The translations under genes were made by a program, and so were the position numbers. A stretch of 33,614 nt of DNA from Gammaproteobacteria bacterium (GTDB taxonomy: Bacteria > Pseudomonadota > Gammaproteobacteria > Pseudomonadales > Azotimanducaceae), in NCBI GenBank assembly GCA_028818795.1, contig JAPPND010000067.1, forward strand, positions 1 to 33,614, read 5' to 3'. The notes under the pieces were generated by a model, which worked only from the letters and a program-made list of their open reading frames with translations, had not been told where the DNA came from and ran no database searches. Shown here piece after piece: positions 1 through 8,288 of this stretch (positions are counted from its first letter, which is position 1; the number at the start of each line of letters is the position of its first letter).

Positions 1-34
1 CACTTCCCCCTTCGCCAAGCTTCGCCTGGCGCAA

Positions 35-53
35 GACAAGCCCGTCCCCTACG
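35..53 (-). repeat. Degenerate half copy of the CGTAGGGG palindromic repeat
   Basis: The bases GACAAGCCCGTCCCCTACG match the right arm, loop and head of the dispersed palindromic repeat seen at 8158, 8193, 13157 and 20545. The left arm (GGGACGGG in good copies) is not preserved. It lies just downstream of the lptG stop codon. It is called from similarity to the better copies only. Confidence 0.5.
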
Positions 54-81
54 GCATGCCTCGTCGGTCTGACGAGGGACC

Positions 82-1158
82 TCACGACGCCACGCGGCGC
101 ACCAGCACGACGCCGACAATCCACGTGACGGCGACCGGGACCGCCATCGCGAGCAAGGGCGGGATCGAATACACCACGCTCATCGGACCGAACACGTCCA
201 CCAGGTACTTGAACGCGAGGCCCGCTGCGATGCCCGCGCCGAGCCGCGCTCCCAAGCCCGCCTCGCGCAGGGGTCCGGTCACGAACGCCAGCGCCACCAG
301 CACCAGGCCGAGCACGGCCAACGGTTGCAGCGCCTTGTTCCAGAACGCCACTTGGTAGCGCGTCGCGTCGAGTCCTTCGCGAGCCATGTAGTCGATCTGG
401 AAACGAAGGTCCGCGAACGAGAGCTTGCCGGGGTCGAACAGCGCTTTCGCACTCAGGAGTTCGGGGTTCGCAGTGATGCGCCAAGGCATCTCGGGGTAGC
501 GTTGCACGCTCGCGCCCTCGGCGTCGAACCGCGTCTCGGCGACGTTTTCGAGGAGCCAGTAGCCACCGTCGTCGACGTAGGCGGCGCGCTCCGCCCGGCG
601 GCTCTTGGTCATCCTGCCGTCCTGGAATTCGTACTGGCGGATTCCGATCAGTTCGCCGTTGTCGTCGAAGCCTCCGACGTTGGTGATCAACGCCCCCTCC
701 CGGTACCAGGCCGAGGAGACGATCCGGCCGTCGCCGTCGCCCCGCTGCACCGTGAGCTTGAGCGAACCGGCGGCCGTTTCGCCGGCGGGCGCGACGAACT
801 CGCCGAGCACCTGGTTTAGTCCGACCAGGAACACGACGGGGATGCTTGCGCTGGCGAACAGCCGGGCCATCGACGTTCCGGCACCGCGCAGCACGGTGAT
901 TTCGCTATGACTCGCCAACACCCCCAGACCCACGAGGGCGCCGATGAATACACCGTAGGGCATGAGGTCGTAGAGTTGCCGCGGCGTGCTGAGCAGGACG
1001 TATTGCAGGGCGTGGCTCTTGGTGTAACCCGGGGTGATGTCGCGGAACTCGTCGAGCAGCGTGAACATGGTCAAGAGCGTCAGCAGACAGGCGATCACCA
1101 CCGCCGCCGACTTCAACACCGTGACCGCGATGTAGCGGTCCATCTGCCCGCCGATCAT
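82..1158 (-). CDS. lptG: LPS export ABC transporter permease LptG
   Basis: Predicted 358-residue inner-membrane protein, close to the roughly 360 residues of E. coli LptG. With LptF and the ATPase LptB it forms the complex that extracts lipopolysaccharide from the inner membrane and pushes it onto the LptC-LptA bridge. The sequence shows an N-terminal membrane segment (about residues 13-33), two more around 70-122, a soluble periplasmic beta-rich part (about 125-270), and three C-terminal membrane segments, the family layout. The ATG at 1158 overlaps the lptF TGA as ATGA, implying translational coupling; an in-frame ATG at 1143 is the only close alternative. The open frame runs far upstream of this start, but that part is the shadow of lptF in another frame. 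Confidence 0.95.
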   Translation of the reverse strand: MIGGQMDRYIAVTVLKSAAVVIACLLTLLTMFTLLDEFRDITPGYTKSHALQYVLLSTPRQLYDLMPYGVFIGALVGLGVLASHSEITVLRGAGTSMARLFASASIPVVFLVGLNQVLGEFVAPAGETAAGSLKLTVQRGDGDGRIVSSAWYREGALITNVGGFDDNGELIGIRQYEFQDGRMTKSRRAERAAYVDDGGYWLLENVAETRFDAEGASVQRYPEMPWRITANPELLSAKALFDPGKLSFADLRFQIDYMAREGLDATRYQVAFWNKALQPLAVLGLVLVALAFVTGPLREAGLGARLGAGIAAGLAFKYLVDVFGPMSVVYSIPPLLAMAVPVAVTWIVGVVLVRRVAS

Positions 1159-2273
1159 CGTCGACTCGGCCAGAGGCGACCCGCCGGACGCGTCCCGGTG
1201 AGGATCAACCATGCCGCGACGACGAGCATGACCGCATGCACGAACCACAGGCCGAGAAGACGGGGCACGACACCTTCGGCAACCCCGTCCTGGGCGAACA
1301 CCAGGGCGAGATAGTAGGCGACGAAGAGCGCCACCCCGGGCACCGTTCGGGCAAATCGGCCCGCGCGCGGCTGGGGTCTGGCCATGCCGAACGCGGCGAG
1401 CGCGGCGACTACCGTCATCAGCGGCCAAGCAATCCGGCCATGCAGTTCGGCAGCCTGCTTCGGGTCGTCGGTGTCGAGGTCTCGGAAGCGGAAACTGCGA
1501 ACGTCGACGAGCGGGATCGGGGCTTCGCGCTCCAGGCGTTGTCCAAGCCTCTCGAACTCGACCACGCGGTAGCCGGCCTCGCCCGGGCGACCCTCGTAGC
1601 GCACACCGTTGCGCAACTCCAGGAACCGGCTTCGGGTGACGGGATGGCGGTGCTGGCGACCGCTCTCGGCCCAGATTGTGACCTCTACCGGACCTTGGCG
1701 TTCTGCGAGGAACACCCCCTCCAGGCGATTCGTTTCGCGGTCCACCGACTGCGCGTAGCTGACCCGGCGCCCGCTGTCGTGGGTGTGGAAGGCGCCGGGG
1801 ACAAGCGCATCGAGTTCGCTGTCGACGAGCTGTTCGAGGGACAGGTTGGCGTAGAGCTTGCGCGCCTCGGGCGTCACGACCAACGAGAACACCGCCACCG
1901 CCGCCGCGACCGGGAGGACAACGCTCAATAGCCAGCGCAGGAAACGGCCCGGGCTCGCGCCCGCCGTCGCCAGGACCGCGTACTCGCGCTCGGCATGCAG
2001 GCGGCCGAATGTCAGCAGCAAGGCGAGGAACAACGCGAACGGCGCCGTCACCTGCACGAACTCGGGAATCCGCAGGGCGAGCAGCAGCCACAACGCCTCG
2101 GCGGTGAACCGGCCGTCCGCAGCGCCCTGCAGGAACCCGATGAAGCGGGCGCTCAAGCCAATGATCAAGAGCAAGGCGAACACGCCAAGAAACACCAGCG
2201 TGAGTTCCCGTGCCACGTAGCGGGCGGCGACATGCCCGAATGGCGATCTCGACTGCGCGGTTGCTACGGTCAC
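1155..2273 (-). CDS. lptF: LPS export ABC transporter permease LptF
   Basis: 372-residue membrane protein, partner of LptG in the LptB2FG lipopolysaccharide extractor. Hydrophobic segments lie near residues 25-50, 63-90 and 110-133, followed by a periplasmic domain and three C-terminal segments, as in E. coli LptF (366 residues). The start is a GTG at 2273 (VTVATAQSRSPFG). The first ATG nearby is out of frame. The gene diverges from pepA with only 45 bases between the two starts. The lptFG/pepA divergent arrangement is the usual one in Gammaproteobacteria and supports orthology. Confidence 0.95.
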   Translation of the reverse strand: MTVATAQSRSPFGHVAARYVARELTLVFLGVFALLLIIGLSARFIGFLQGAADGRFTAEALWLLLALRIPEFVQVTAPFALFLALLLTFGRLHAEREYAVLATAGASPGRFLRWLLSVVLPVAAAVAVFSLVVTPEARKLYANLSLEQLVDSELDALVPGAFHTHDSGRRVSYAQSVDRETNRLEGVFLAERQGPVEVTIWAESGRQHRHPVTRSRFLELRNGVRYEGRPGEAGYRVVEFERLGQRLEREAPIPLVDVRSFRFRDLDTDDPKQAAELHGRIAWPLMTVVAALAAFGMARPQPRAGRFARTVPGVALFVAYYLALVFAQDGVAEGVVPRLLGLWFVHAVMLVVAAWLILTGTRPAGRLWPSRR

Positions 2274-2318
2274 ATGACTATTCCGCTAGAATGCCGCGGG
2301 CGGACGGGGGGATCGATT

Positions 2319-3785
2319 ATGCGGTATGCATCGAGAACGGGGAACGCGGCCTCGGTGGCGACCGACTGTCTTGTCGTGCCTCGCAGAACCGCACCGGATG
2401 TCGCCGCCGCGATGGGCGTCAGCGAGCAGGTCGACCTGGTGCTCAGCGGCACGAAGGGCAAGTCGGGCGGCGTCGCCCGTGTGTTCCTCAAGGGACGACC
2501 TTCGCGGTTGCTGATCGTCGGCGCCGACGACAAGGACGCCGACGAGACAACGAAAGTGGCGGCGTTCCGGCGCGACGCGAAAGCCATGGCATCGGCGGTC
2601 GCCGCCCTCGACGTGGCCGACGCGACCGTGTGCCTGGACGACTTCGACGCCGGCAGCGCGGATGCCTACTGGAAGACCCGAACGATGCTTGCCGCGGTGT
2701 CCCACGCCAGCTATCGGTTCACGCCCTACAAGTCCACCAAGGCAAAAGACGCCAAGCTTCGCCGGGTCGGCATGTTGTCCCGCCAGCGCGCCAAGACGCG
2801 CCGCGCCGTCGACCATGCGCAGGCACTCGACGACGGGCTCGCCCTGGCCAAGGATCTCGGCAACCAGCCACCGAATGTCTGCAATCCCACCTTCCTAGCC
2901 CGTACAGCGCGCACGCTTTCGCGGGGCGCGGCCAACGTGACGACCACCGTGCTGGACGAGAAGAAGATGTCCGAACTGGGCATGGGGGCGTTCCTTTCAG
3001 TGACGCGGGGAAGCGCCACCCCGGCCAAGTTGATTATCGTCAACTACAAGGGCGGCAATCGAGGCGACAAGCCCGTGGTTCTTCTCGGCAAGGGCATCAC
3101 CTTCGATACCGGAGGCATCAGCATCAAGCCCTCGGCGAGCATGGAGGAGATGAAGTGGGACATGTGCGGCGCGGCCAGCGTGCTCGGCGCGATGAGAGCC
3201 ACGGTCGCCGCCGAACTTCCCATCAACCTGATCGTCATGGCCGCCGCGGCCGAGAACATGCCCGGCGGCAGGGCATCCCGACCCAGCGACATCGTTACCA
3301 CGATGTCGGGTAAGACGGTCGAGATTATCAACACCGATGCAGAAGGTCGGCTGGTGCTCTGCGACGCGTTGACCTACGCGAAACGCTTCAAACCCGCTGC
3401 CGTGATCGACGTCGCCACGTTGACCGGCGCGCAGGTGGTGGCATTGGGATCCCACGCCAGCGCCTTGTACGCCAACGACGATGGGCTGGCCGACGCCCTC
3501 GCGTCGTCCGGCGACGGGGCCGGCGACCGCATGTGGCGGATGCCCCTCTGGGACGACTACCAGAACGCCTTGGACAGCGGTTTCGCAGATATGAAGAACG
3601 TCGGCGGCGGCCGTGCCGCGGGTTCGATCGTCGCCGCCTGCTTCCTGTCCCGGTTCGCCAAGGATTTCCCGTGGGCGCACCTCGACATCGCCGGCAGCGC
3701 CTACGTCTCGGGGAAGGGCTCAACCGGACGTCCGTTGCCGGCGCTTTTCGAATACCTTCTCAAGGCGGCGTCCTTAGGCGGATGA
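2319..3785 (+). CDS. pepA: Leucyl aminopeptidase (M17 family) PepA
   Basis: 488-residue cytosolic dinuclear-metal aminopeptidase that removes N-terminal residues from peptides. In E. coli the same protein also binds DNA as a Xer-recombination accessory factor and as a carAB regulator; whether it does so here is unknown. The M17 signature is intact: GKGITFDTGG around residues 257-266 carries the metal/catalytic lysine and aspartate, and NTDAEGR around 338-344 carries the other metal ligands and the catalytic arginine. The start at 2319 (MRYASRTGN) is preceded by a G-rich ribosome-binding stretch about 8 bases upstream. The frame stays open upstream to 1995, but that part overlaps lptF on the other strand. 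The TGA overlaps the holC ATG. Confidence 0.95.
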   Translation: MRYASRTGNAASVATDCLVVPRRTAPDVAAAMGVSEQVDLVLSGTKGKSGGVARVFLKGRPSRLLIVGADDKDADETTKVAAFRRDAKAMASAVAALDVADATVCLDDFDAGSADAYWKTRTMLAAVSHASYRFTPYKSTKAKDAKLRRVGMLSRQRAKTRRAVDHAQALDDGLALAKDLGNQPPNVCNPTFLARTARTLSRGAANVTTTVLDEKKMSELGMGAFLSVTRGSATPAKLIIVNYKGGNRGDKPVVLLGKGITFDTGGISIKPSASMEEMKWDMCGAASVLGAMRATVAAELPINLIVMAAAAENMPGGRASRPSDIVTTMSGKTVEIINTDAEGRLVLCDALTYAKRFKPAAVIDVATLTGAQVVALGSHASALYANDDGLADALASSGDGAGDRMWRMPLWDDYQNALDSGFADMKNVGGGRAAGSIVAACFLSRFAKDFPWAHLDIAGSAYVSGKGSTGRPLPALFEYLLKAASLGG

Positions 3786-4204
3786 CGCGCATCGACTTCT
3801 ACATCCTGCCCGACGTCGACGAGATCGCCCGGCATCGGTTCACCTGCCGCCTCGCGCACCGGGCTGCGATGAGCGGCAAGCGCGTACATATCCGAACCTC
3901 GGAAAGTGCGGTGGGCGACCTCGACGGTCTGCTCTGGGAATACCCCACCGGGCACTTCCTGCCCCACGCTCGGCTTGCCGATGCCGGGCCGGAACCCGTG
4001 ACCATCGGCGCCGACGACGAAGAACCGAACCACGACGAAGTCCTGATCAACCTCGGGGCCGGCATTCCGGGATTCTTCAATCGATTCGAACGGGTCTCGG
4101 AAATCGTACTCGCCAACCAACGCGCGACGGGAAGAGAGCAATACAGGCGATACCGAGAGGGCGGCTATCCGCTGTTCCACCACGAGCTGGACAACTGGGA
4201 ATAG
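3782..4204 (+). CDS. holC: DNA polymerase III chi subunit HolC
   Basis: 140-residue protein similar in length to E. coli chi (147). Chi links the clamp-loader psi subunit to single-strand-binding protein during replication. The N-terminal MTRIDFYILP and the Rossmann-like sequence up to about residue 70, followed by EVLINLGAGIPGFFNRFERVSEIV, fit the family. The ATG sits in an ATGA overlap with the pepA stop, and the gene is followed by valS, so pepA-holC-valS matches the classical gammaproteobacterial order. The gap to valS (166 bases) is longer than usual and is filled mainly by a composite repeat. Confidence 0.93.
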   Translation: MTRIDFYILPDVDEIARHRFTCRLAHRAAMSGKRVHIRTSESAVGDLDGLLWEYPTGHFLPHARLADAGPEPVTIGADDEEPNHDEVLINLGAGIPGFFNRFERVSEIVLANQRATGREQYRRYREGGYPLFHHELDNWE

Positions 4205-4246
4205 CGCCATTCCCGTGTGCGCAAAAAGCAGTTCGGATCAACGAGC

Positions 4247-4329
4247 CGTAGGAGACGGGCTTGTCCCGTCCCGCTATCCAAGCAGGCCGGATACGTCGGG
4301 TGCGGGCGACCACAAGCGTCGCCCCTACG
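4247..4329. repeat. Composite palindromic repeat (type A facing type B)
   Basis: Between holC and valS lies a pair of hairpin elements whose heads point outward: it begins CGTAGG at 4247 and ends CCTACG at 4329. Type A has arms around the loop CTTGT (one mismatch: AGACGGG instead of GGACGGG). Type B has arms GGGCGAC (4304-4310) and GTCGCCC (4318-4324) around a 7-base loop. The same arrangement occurs at 8158-8269. It resembles the bacterial interspersed mosaic (REP-type) elements in general form, not in sequence. Confidence 0.7.
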
Positions 4330-4370
4330 ACCTCCTGCCACTTAAGCCGGAACAAAAGTGACTACCCCCG

Positions 4371-7184
4371 ATGGAACTTAAGGGCAGCTTCGATCCCGCG
4401 GCGATCGAGGCCGGCCTCTACGAGGCGTGGGAACGCGACGGGCAATTCGCACCCCGTGGCAACGGGGCACCCTATTGCATCGTCATCCCGCCGCCGAATA
4501 TCACCGACCGGCTGCACATCGGCCATGCCTTCCAGCACACGTTGATGGACGCGCTGATGCGCTACCACCGGATGAACGGCCGACGCGCGCTATGGCAAAC
4601 CGGCACCGACCATGCGCAGATCGCCACGCAAATGGTCGTCGAGCGGCAACTGCTGGATCAAGGCATCAAGCTCGAAGACATCGGGCGCCAGGCATTCATC
4701 GACAAGGTCTGGGAATGGAAACGGACCACGGGCGGCAACATTTCCCGGCAGATTCGCCGCATGGGCTCGTCCGTGGACTGGAGCCGCGAACGCTTCACGA
4801 TGGACGAGGGTTTCTCAAGGGCCGTGATCGAAGTCTTCGTCCGCCTCTACGATGAAGGCTTGATCTACCGGGGCAAGCGGCTGGTCAACTGGGATCCGGT
4901 CCTGAAGACCTCCATCTCCGATCTCGAAGTGGACAACAACGAGGAGGCGGGCCGGCTGTGGCACTTCCGCTACCCGTTGGCGGACGGCGTCCGGACGTCG
5001 GACGGACTCGACCACGTGGTTGTTGCCACCACCCGTCCCGAGACCATGCTCGGCGACACCGCGGTTGCCGTGCATCCCGACGACGAACGCTATCGATCCC
5101 TCGTGGGCAAGGCCGTGACACTCCCCCTGGTGGAGCGGCGCATGCCGGTCATCGCGGACGACCACGTGGACCCCGAGTTCGGCTCCGGCTGCGTCAAGAT
5201 CACCCCGGCCCACGACTTCGACGACCATGCCATCGGCACCCGGCACGGCCTGGAGATGGTCAACATCTTCGAAGCCGACGCCACGGTTAACGACAACGCG
5301 CCGCCAAGCTATCGCGGCCTCGACCGGTTCGAGGCACGCCGACGCGTGGTGGACGACATGCGATCGGCCGGGCTCCTGGCACGCCTAGAGGAACACACCA
5401 TGACGGTGCCCCGAGGCGACCGTTCCGAGGCGATCATCGAGCCTTGGCTCACGGATCAGTGGTTCGTCAGGATCAAGCCGCTCGCCGAGCCCGCGATCAA
5501 GGCGGTGGAAGACGGCGATGTCGAGTTCGTGCCCAAGCAGTACGAGAACATGTACTTCTCGTGGATGCGCGAGATCGAGGACTGGTGCATCAGCCGCCAA
5601 CAGTGGTGGGGTCACCGGATCCCCGCCTGGTACGACGAGTCCGGCAACATCCACGTCGGACGAACTGAATCCGAAGCCCGGGAACGGGCCGGATTGGGCG
5701 ACGACGTGTCCTTTAGGCAGGACGAGGACGTCCTCGACACGTGGTTCTCCTCCGCGCTGTGGACGTTCGGAACGCTCGGCTGGCCGGAACGGACGCCGGA
5801 ACTCGCGACCTACCATCCCACCGACGTGCTCGTAACCGGCTACGACATCATCTTCTTCTGGGTCGCGCGAATGGTCATGATGACCCTGAAGTTCACCGGC
5901 GAGGTACCGTTCAGGAAGGTCCACATCCACGGCATGGTGCGCGATGCCGAGGGGGCCAAGATGTCCAAGACCCGGGGCAACGGCCTCGACCCGATGGACA
6001 TCATCGACGGCATCACGACCGACGGCCTGGTCGCCAAACGCACCGCCAACATGACGCAGCCGCGGATGGCCGAGGCGATCCAGACGCGCACCCGCCGGGA
6101 ATACCCCAATGGCATTCCGGCCTACGGGACCGATGCGCTGCGCTTTGCGTTCTGTGCGATGGCGTCCCAGGGCCGTGATCTCGCCTTCGATCTCAAACGC
6201 ATCGAGGGCTACCGGAACTTCTGCAACAAGCTCTGGAACGCGACGCGGTTCGTCCTCGGACACGTCGCGGACCCGGCCGAACTCGACGGAGAGGTCCGCG
6301 CCGCATCCGCCGACCGATGGATCCGCTCCAGGTCGCGCCACCTCATCGACGCGGCCCACCGGTCCATCGCGAAATACCGATTCGACCTATACGCCAACGC
6401 GGTCTACGAATTCGCCTGGCACGAGTTCTGCGACTGGTATGTCGAGTTGACGAAGCCGGTTCTTTTCGAGGCTGACCAACGCCCCGAGGAGGCGCGGGCA
6501 GCAAAGAAGACGCTGCTAGAGATCCTCGAACTCCTATTGCGGGCGGCACACCCCATCGTGCCGTTCATCACCGAGACGCTCTGGCAGCGCATCGCCCCGT
6601 TCCTCGGTTCGACGGGTAGCACGATCATGCATCAGCCGTTTCCCCGGGCCGACGAACAACCGAGGGACCGAGAGGCCGAACACAGCATCGAGTGGCTCAA
6701 GGCGGTGGTCACCGCGGTTCGTAACGTGCGTGGGGAGTTGAACGTCTCTCCCGGCAGAACGATCGATCTGCTGCTGCAGGGCGGCGGATCGGAAGACCGG
6801 CGCCGGTTCGGCGAATGCGAGGCGCTGCTGCGCCGTTTGGCTCGGGTGGAGGCCGTGCGTTGGCTAGACGAAGACGCCGAGCCGCCCCCGGTCTCGGTGC
6901 AGATCATCGACGGCCACGCCGAGTCGGCGGGCCAAACCCTGAAGGTGATGGTGCCGATGGCCGACCTGATCGATGTCGATGCCGAACGGGCGCGTCTCAC
7001 CAAGGCGATCGACGGGGCCGAGCGGGATCTGAAACGCGTTGAAGCCAAGCTCGCCAACGGCAACTTTCTTGCCAAGGCGCCACCGGTCGTGGTGACCAAA
7101 GAGCGGACCAGGGGCGAACGCCTGCGCGGCGAACTCGGCGCGCTGCGGGATCAACTGACACGTCTGGATGCCATTCGAGGGTGA
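4371..7184 (+). CDS. valS: Valyl-tRNA synthetase
   Basis: 937-residue class I aminoacyl-tRNA synthetase (E. coli: 951) that charges tRNA-Val and edits misactivated threonine. The HIGH signature is HIGH itself at residues 49-52, preceded by PPPNITDR, where most bacteria have a Gly near the Asp position. The KMSKS loop is KMSKT at 530-534. The editing domain (about 190-340), the anticodon-binding domain (about 640-790) and the C-terminal tRNA-binding coiled coil (about 870-935, rich in Arg, Glu and Leu heptads) are all present. The start ATG at 4371 (MELKGSFDPAAIEAGLYEAW) fits the family N-terminus, though no strong ribosome-binding site is visible. prs follows after 4 bases. Confidence 0.97.
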   Translation: MELKGSFDPAAIEAGLYEAWERDGQFAPRGNGAPYCIVIPPPNITDRLHIGHAFQHTLMDALMRYHRMNGRRALWQTGTDHAQIATQMVVERQLLDQGIKLEDIGRQAFIDKVWEWKRTTGGNISRQIRRMGSSVDWSRERFTMDEGFSRAVIEVFVRLYDEGLIYRGKRLVNWDPVLKTSISDLEVDNNEEAGRLWHFRYPLADGVRTSDGLDHVVVATTRPETMLGDTAVAVHPDDERYRSLVGKAVTLPLVERRMPVIADDHVDPEFGSGCVKITPAHDFDDHAIGTRHGLEMVNIFEADATVNDNAPPSYRGLDRFEARRRVVDDMRSAGLLARLEEHTMTVPRGDRSEAIIEPWLTDQWFVRIKPLAEPAIKAVEDGDVEFVPKQYENMYFSWMREIEDWCISRQQWWGHRIPAWYDESGNIHVGRTESEARERAGLGDDVSFRQDEDVLDTWFSSALWTFGTLGWPERTPELATYHPTDVLVTGYDIIFFWVARMVMMTLKFTGEVPFRKVHIHGMVRDAEGAKMSKTRGNGLDPMDIIDGITTDGLVAKRTANMTQPRMAEAIQTRTRREYPNGIPAYGTDALRFAFCAMASQGRDLAFDLKRIEGYRNFCNKLWNATRFVLGHVADPAELDGEVRAASADRWIRSRSRHLIDAAHRSIAKYRFDLYANAVYEFAWHEFCDWYVELTKPVLFEADQRPEEARAAKKTLLEILELLLRAAHPIVPFITETLWQRIAPFLGSTGSTIMHQPFPRADEQPRDREAEHSIEWLKAVVTAVRNVRGELNVSPGRTIDLLLQGGGSEDRRRFGECEALLRRLARVEAVRWLDEDAEPPPVSVQIIDGHAESAGQTLKVMVPMADLIDVDAERARLTKAIDGAERDLKRVEAKLANGNFLAKAPPVVVTKERTRGERLRGELGALRDQLTRLDAIRG

Positions 7185-7188
7185 CCGA

Positions 7189-8130
7189 ATGAACGACGAA
7201 CTTAGGATCTTCGCGGGACTATCCAACCCGGCCCTGACCGACGAGATCTGCCAGTGCCTCGACATCAAGCGCAGCAGCCTGACGATCTCGCGGTTCTCCA
7301 ACGACAACCTGTCGGTGCAGATCGACGAGAACGTCCGCGAGCGCGACACCTTCGTGGTCCAGGCCTTCACCGAACCGGCCAGCGACCGGATACTCGAGCT
7401 TCTCATCACCCTGGATGCCCTGCGCAGCGCGTCGGCGCGGCGCATCACGGCCGTGATTCCCTATTTCTCCTACGCCCGATCCGACAAGAAGGACGCCCCG
7501 CGCATCTCCATCGCCGGACGGCTGATCGCCGATCTCCTGAGGACGGCAGGGGCCCATCGCGTGCTCACAATGGATCTGCACGCCGAGCAGGTGCATGGAT
7601 TCTTCAACATCCCGGTCGACCACCTAACGGCGATACCCATCGCCGCCGCCCACATTCGCGACACCTGCGACATGGACAACGCGGTGATCGTGGCCACCGA
7701 TGCCGGCGGCGCCAAACGCGCCGGCAAGTTCGCGACCCGGCTGGACCTGCCACTCGCCATCATCGACAAGCGCCGGGTGAGCGACACGGAGGTCCGCCAG
7801 GGCCACGTGGTAGGCGATGTCGTCGACAAGGACGCCATCGTGTTCGAGGACGAGATCTCCACCGGCGGTACCCTCGTGGAGACGGCGCGCACGTTGGAGG
7901 CGGCGGGCGTCCGACGGGTGTTGGCGGCCGCGACCCACGGCGTGCTGGTCGGCAACGCCATCGACAATCTGCGCGACTCGCCCATCGAGGCGCTGACCGT
8001 CACCAATACCGTCGACGTCACCCCCGAAAAGAGACTCGACAAGATGACCGTGCTGTCGGTGGCACCGCTCATGGCCGAGGCCATCCGGCGAATTCACACC
8101 GGGGAGAGCGTGGGGGCGTTGTTCGCTTGA
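7189..8130 (+). CDS. prs: Ribose-phosphate pyrophosphokinase (PRPP synthetase)
   Basis: 313-residue enzyme making 5-phosphoribosyl 1-diphosphate from ribose 5-phosphate and ATP, the precursor of nucleotides, histidine and tryptophan. Visible family features are SVQIDENVRERD, the MDLHAEQVHGFF motif, IIDKRR (catalytic flexible loop) and the PRPP-binding loop EDEISTGGTL. The motif set YARSDKKDAPRIS and EDEISTGG differs from E. coli Prs (YARQDRR, DDMIDTGG), so it belongs to a variant branch. The ATG at 7189 has GAGG 8 bases upstream; an ATG at 7168 inside valS is less likely. Only 4 bases separate it from valS, so co-transcription is likely. Gammaproteobacterial prs more often sits by ispE, so this could be a second copy or a moved one. 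Confidence 0.92.
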   Translation: MNDELRIFAGLSNPALTDEICQCLDIKRSSLTISRFSNDNLSVQIDENVRERDTFVVQAFTEPASDRILELLITLDALRSASARRITAVIPYFSYARSDKKDAPRISIAGRLIADLLRTAGAHRVLTMDLHAEQVHGFFNIPVDHLTAIPIAAAHIRDTCDMDNAVIVATDAGGAKRAGKFATRLDLPLAIIDKRRVSDTEVRQGHVVGDVVDKDAIVFEDEISTGGTLVETARTLEAAGVRRVLAAATHGVLVGNAIDNLRDSPIEALTVTNTVDVTPEKRLDKMTVLSVAPLMAEAIRRIHTGESVGALFA

Positions 8131-8157
8131 TCAGCGCCCGGTAAAGGGGCGCAAGCT

Positions 8158-8269
8158 CGTAGGGGACGGGCTTGTCCCGTCCCGTAACGAACCGTAGGGG
8201 ACGGGCTTGTCCCGTCCCGTCGTCGAGGCCGACCTGTCACGACGGGCGACCGCAAAGGTCGCCCCTACG
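8158..8269. repeat. Composite palindromic repeat cluster (A, A, inverted B)
   Basis: Three hairpin elements fill the gap between the convergent prs and tilS genes. Two perfect type A copies (8158-8184 and 8193-8219) have arms GGGACGGG and CCCGTCCC around the loop CTTGT and are separated by 8 bases. An inverted type B copy (8244-8269) has arms GGGCGACC and GGTCGCCC around GCAAA. All carry the head CGTAGGGG or its complement, so the cluster is bounded by outward-facing heads, as at 4247-4329. Confidence 0.8.
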
Positions 8270-8276
8270 TTTTTTT
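8244..8276 (+). terminator. Hairpin plus T-run after prs
   Basis: The type B repeat forms a perfect 8-bp stem (8244-8251 with 8257-8264, loop GCAAA) followed by CTACG and seven T residues (8270-8276). On the plus strand this could act as an intrinsic terminator for valS-prs before transcription meets convergent tilS. The 5-base gap between stem and T-run makes it weaker than a textbook terminator. Confidence 0.5.
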
Positions 8277-8288
8277 CAGGATGTTTGG

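Noticed and set aside
1159-2091. Long upstream extension of the lptG reading frame (to 669 residues)
   Set aside because: It lies wholly inside lptF on the same strand in another frame, and its Arg/Gly/Pro-rich composition is typical of a shadow in GC-rich DNA. LptG starts at the ATGA overlap.
5385-6359. 324-residue open frame antisense to valS
   Set aside because: Composition mirrors valS codons, with no domain and no ribosome-binding context. The valS motifs on the plus strand account for this DNA.
4247-8269. Repeats considered as a CRISPR array or insertion sequence ends
   Set aside because: Copies are irregularly spaced in different intergenic regions, palindromic, with no spacers, cas genes or transposase between them.
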